From Caballeronia arvi (lineage in GTDB: Bacteria; Pseudomonadota; Gammaproteobacteria; Burkholderiales; Burkholderiaceae): DNA of 64,000 bases. The notes beneath the pieces were generated by a model, which saw nothing but the letters and a program-made list of their open reading frames with translations, did not search any database and was not told where the DNA came from. The position numbers were made by a program, and so were the translations under genes. The stretch lies in contig NZ_FCOM02000031.1 in the NCBI RefSeq assembly GCF_001544695.2, positions 1 to 64,000 of the forward strand, written 5' to 3'. Each line of letters opens with the position of its first letter. Position 1 is the stretch's first letter. Positions 61,578 to 64,000 of this stretch are shown piece after piece.

Positions 61578-63788
61578 ATGAAACGCGCCGCCTGCCTTCT
61601 CATCGCGTGCATGCTGTCGACGGCGGCGCACGCGTCGCCGTCCTTCGACGACGTGCGCGCGAGCTGGCGCAGCTCCGACTGGGTGCTGCTCGCCCGCGAC
61701 GGCGAACCGCTCGCACGCACGCGCATCGACAAGAGCGCGCGGCGCGGCGACTGGGTCGCGCTCGCGGACGTGTCGCCGGCATTGCGCGAGGCGATCGTCG
61801 TATCGGAGGACAAGCGCTTTTACGAGCACGCGGGCGTCGACTGGCGCGGCGCGGCGGCCGCTGCGTGGGGCAACCTGTGGAATACGCGCACGCGCGGCGC
61901 GTCCACGGTGACGATGCAGCTCACCGGCCTCATTGATGACGAAGGCAAATCCGCGGGACGTCGCTCCATCGGCGAAAAAGCGCAGCAGACAGTCGGCGCG
62001 CTGTGGCTCGAACGCAGCTGGCGCAAGGATCAGATCCTCGAGGCGTATCTGAATCTCGTGCCGTTTCGCGGCGAGATCATCGGGTTGTCGGCGCTATCGC
62101 AGACGCTCTTCGGCAAGGCGCCTTCCGGTCTCGACGAACGCGAGGCCGCGCTTGCCGCCGCGCTGGTGCGCGCACCGAACGCGCCGTATCCGAAAGTCGC
62201 CGCGCGTGCGTGCGTGATCCTGCGCGACATGCAGGCGCTGCACGGCGCTCGCAACGTCGATCCATGCGACAACCTCAGCAGCTACGTTCAGCTCACGCTG
62301 ACGCGCACCGCCGCCGTGCCCGTTTTTGCTCAGGGCGACGACGCGCTCGCGCCGCATCTCGCGCGGCGTATCGCGGGCGAAGCCCATCCGGCGGCAGGCG
62401 CGCGCGTGCGCTCCACGCTCGATGCGCGCCTGCAACGCTTTGCCCGCGATACGCTCGCGCGCACGCTCGCCGAACTGAACGCGCGGGCGCATCCGCGCAA
62501 CGTGCACGATGCGGCGGCCATCGTGATCGACAACCGATCGGGCGATGTGCTCGCGTGGGTCGGCTCGGCGGGCGGGTCGTCGAACGCGCCGGAAGTCGAT
62601 GCCGTGCTCGCCGCGCGTCAGGCCGGCTCGACGCTCAAGCCCTTTCTCTACGCGCAGGCGATCGACGAAAAGCGCGTCACCGCCGCCACCCTGCTCGACG
62701 ACGCGCCGCTCGATCTCGCGACCGGCGGCGGCCTCTATATTCCGCAAAACTACGATCACGACTTCAAGGGCTGGGTGAGCGTGCGCACGGCGCTCGGCTC
62801 GTCGCTGAATGTGCCGGCGGTGCGCACGCTCGTGATGGTCACGCCGCATCGCTTCGCCAAGACGCTCGTCGCGCTCGGCCTGCCCTTGTCGAAGGCGGGC
62901 GATTACTACGGTTTCAGCCTCGCGCTCGGCAGCGCCGATGTCACGCTGGCGTCGCTCGCCAACGCCTACCGGACGCTCGCGAACGGCGGAGTCGCGCGGC
63001 CGGTTTTCGATCTCGCGGACCATCGCGAAGCGCCCGAAGGCACGCGCGTATTCAGCCCGGAGGCGAGCTTCATCGTCACCGACATCCTCGCCGACAACAA
63101 CGCGCGCACGCGCACCTTCGGCTTCGACAGCGTGCTCGCGACGCGCACCTTCAGCGCGGTGAAGACCGGCACCAGCAAGGACATGCGCGACAACTGGGCG
63201 GTCGGTTTCACGTCGCGATACACCGTGGGCGTGTGGGTCGGCAATGCCGATGGCGCGCCGATGTGGGACGTTTCGGGCGTGACGGGCGCGGCGCCGGCAT
63301 GGAACGCGATCGTCAACTATCTAAATCGGCGATCGGATAGCCAGGCGCCGCATGCCCCGGCGGGCGTCATGGCGACGCGTGTCACGTATCAGAACGACAT
63401 CGAACCGGCGCGCAGCGAATGGTTCGTGCGCGGCACGCAGATGAGCGACATCGGCCTGACGGCGAATGCGGCGCAGACCGCGCGCGGCGCGCGGGACGAT
63501 GCACTGGCGGGACGCATCGGCGCACCGACGAACGGTACGATCTTCGCGCTCGATCCGGATATCCCGCCGGCCCGGCAGCGCATATGGTTCGAGCGCGCCG
63601 GCAGCGGCGCGCGCCTTGCGTGGCGGCTCGACGGCAAGCCTTACGGCCACGACGCCCGCGCCGCATGGCTGCCGTGGCCGGGCCGTCACGTGCTGGAACT
63701 GGTCGATGCCAAGGGCGAAGTCGTCGATAAAGTCGGCTTCGAGGTTCGCGGCGCGTTTGCGAAGACGGCCGCCGGCGCGTCCCGGTGA
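61578..63788 (+). CDS. pbpC: Penicillin-binding protein 1C
   Basis: Bifunctional peptidoglycan synthase, 736 residues. The signal/anchor is MKRAACLLIACMLSTAAHA. The GT51 glycosyltransferase domain has VSEDKRFYEHAGVDWRG and RGASTVTMQL. The transpeptidase shows Ser351-x-x-Lys354 (GSTLKPF), SLN in GSSLNVPAV, and KTGTSKDMRDNW. The C-terminal BiPBP_C domain is present. The start at 61578 was chosen because it gives a clean signal peptide and follows the A2M stop by 4 bases. The A2M-PbpC pairing is widely conserved and is taken to couple protease defence with wall repair. Confidence 0.96.
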   Translation: MKRAACLLIACMLSTAAHASPSFDDVRASWRSSDWVLLARDGEPLARTRIDKSARRGDWVALADVSPALREAIVVSEDKRFYEHAGVDWRGAAAAAWGNLWNTRTRGASTVTMQLTGLIDDEGKSAGRRSIGEKAQQTVGALWLERSWRKDQILEAYLNLVPFRGEIIGLSALSQTLFGKAPSGLDEREAALAAALVRAPNAPYPKVAARACVILRDMQALHGARNVDPCDNLSSYVQLTLTRTAAVPVFAQGDDALAPHLARRIAGEAHPAAGARVRSTLDARLQRFARDTLARTLAELNARAHPRNVHDAAAIVIDNRSGDVLAWVGSAGGSSNAPEVDAVLAARQAGSTLKPFLYAQAIDEKRVTAATLLDDAPLDLATGGGLYIPQNYDHDFKGWVSVRTALGSSLNVPAVRTLVMVTPHRFAKTLVALGLPLSKAGDYYGFSLALGSADVTLASLANAYRTLANGGVARPVFDLADHREAPEGTRVFSPEASFIVTDILADNNARTRTFGFDSVLATRTFSAVKTGTSKDMRDNWAVGFTSRYTVGVWVGNADGAPMWDVSGVTGAAPAWNAIVNYLNRRSDSQAPHAPAGVMATRVTYQNDIEPARSEWFVRGTQMSDIGLTANAAQTARGARDDALAGRIGAPTNGTIFALDPDIPPARQRIWFERAGSGARLAWRLDGKPYGHDARAAWLPWPGRHVLELVDAKGEVVDKVGFEVRGAFAKTAAGASR

Positions 63789-63903
63789 TGCGCGGCGCGA
63801 ACGTTGCGCTGGCAGAAACCGCGACGTCATCCGTCCGGCGTTGCGCAACGTTAAAGATTGTGCGGGAAGCGCGGCGCACGCGACGGGGTCGTGCACAATG
63901 CGG

Positions 63904-63929
63904 ACCGTCATCGTTCGGGACGGTTTTTT
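63904..63929 (+). terminator. Probable intrinsic terminator after pbpC
   Basis: ACCGTC and GACGGT form a 6-bp stem with a 9-base loop, followed by TTTTT. It lies about 115 bases past the pbpC stop. Confidence 0.6.
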
Positions 63930-63934
63930 GCCCT

Positions 63935-64000
63935 ATGCTTAACGGCAGCTTTCCGATCGGCCCGAACTTATCGATCTATCCTTTCTTCTTAAGTCTGGAG
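63935..64000 (+). other. Open frame running off the window end, possible gene start
   Basis: An ATG at 63935 opens a frame of 22 codons (MLNGSFPIGPNLSIYPFFLS and onward) that is still open at the window edge. No ribosome binding site is seen, since the preceding bases are the terminator T-run. The product is not recognised, so this may be chance. Confidence 0.2.

Noticed and set aside
1..64000. CRISPR arrays, insertion sequences, prophage, tRNA and rRNA genes
   Set aside because: Looked for direct repeat arrays, transposase or integrase motifs and tRNA-like cloverleaf signals (GTTCGAATC-type arms); none was found.

Overview
The window is high-GC DNA with chromosomal housekeeping content. It suggests a betaproteobacterium of the family Burkholderiaceae, most likely Burkholderia sensu lato (Paraburkholderia or Caballeronia). 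This rests on the gene orders pgeF-phaC-phaA, purA-hisZ-hflC-hflK-hflX-hfq-der-bamB-yfgM-hisS-ispG-rodZ-rlmN-ndk and surE-pcm-nlpD-rpoS, and on the protein sequences; no database search was run. I see no insertion sequence, prophage, CRISPR array, rRNA or tRNA. One structural RNA gene, the 4.5S RNA of the signal recognition particle (ffs), lies upstream of dnaX on the same strand.

Layout. 1-4.5 kb (minus): rluD, pgeF, phaC and the first codons of phaA, i.e. ribosome modification, peptidoglycan quality control and polyhydroxybutyrate synthesis. 4.6-5.5 kb (plus): bamD. 5.5-9 kb (minus): a DinG/YoaA helicase, a DUF465 protein and an unrecognised secreted Gln-rich coiled-coil protein. 9.2-11.5 kb (plus): tex. 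11.6-14.3 kb (minus): kup and a phosphoribosyltransferase. 14.4-31 kb (minus): the long housekeeping cluster from purA to ndk. 31.4-32.1 kb (plus): a YccA/BI-1 membrane protein. 32.2-38.4 kb (minus): rlmD, a DEDDy exonuclease, rpoS, nlpD, pcm and surE. 38.5-39.5 kb (plus): a quinone oxidoreductase. 39.5-48.5 kb (minus): a GT9 glycosyltransferase, a NitT/TauT-type ABC importer, a CaiB/BaiF CoA-transferase, a DUF1653 protein, recR, ybaB, dnaX and ffs. 48.9-63.8 kb (plus): trxA, rho, mtfA, rpmE2, then an envelope block of a GT39/ArnT-like glycosyltransferase, a MATE transporter, a 2010-residue alpha-2-macroglobulin with an intact CLEQ thioester motif, and penicillin-binding protein 1C.

How the genes work together. 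Several envelope systems recur: BamD and BamB (outer-membrane protein assembly), RodZ (cell shape), NlpD (amidase activation), PgeF (peptidoglycan editing), and the A2M/PbpC pair that is thought to protect and repair the envelope. The HflK/HflC/HflX/Hfq group links membrane proteolysis, ribosome rescue and sRNA regulation, and RpoS is the stationary-phase sigma factor. Clear intrinsic terminators separate most convergent units.

The less ordinary parts are the TTG-started secreted coiled-coil protein, the long non-lipoprotein A2M with an Asp/Asn repeat, the N-terminally extended Pcm, the acidic tail of RluD, a perfect 18-bp palindrome upstream of ndk, and several perfect stem-loops without U-tracts (phaC-phaA, hfq-hflX, trxA-rho). 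I found nothing that clearly amounts to an undescribed multi-gene system; the best candidates are the GT39-MATE-A2M-PbpC block and the coiled-coil protein.
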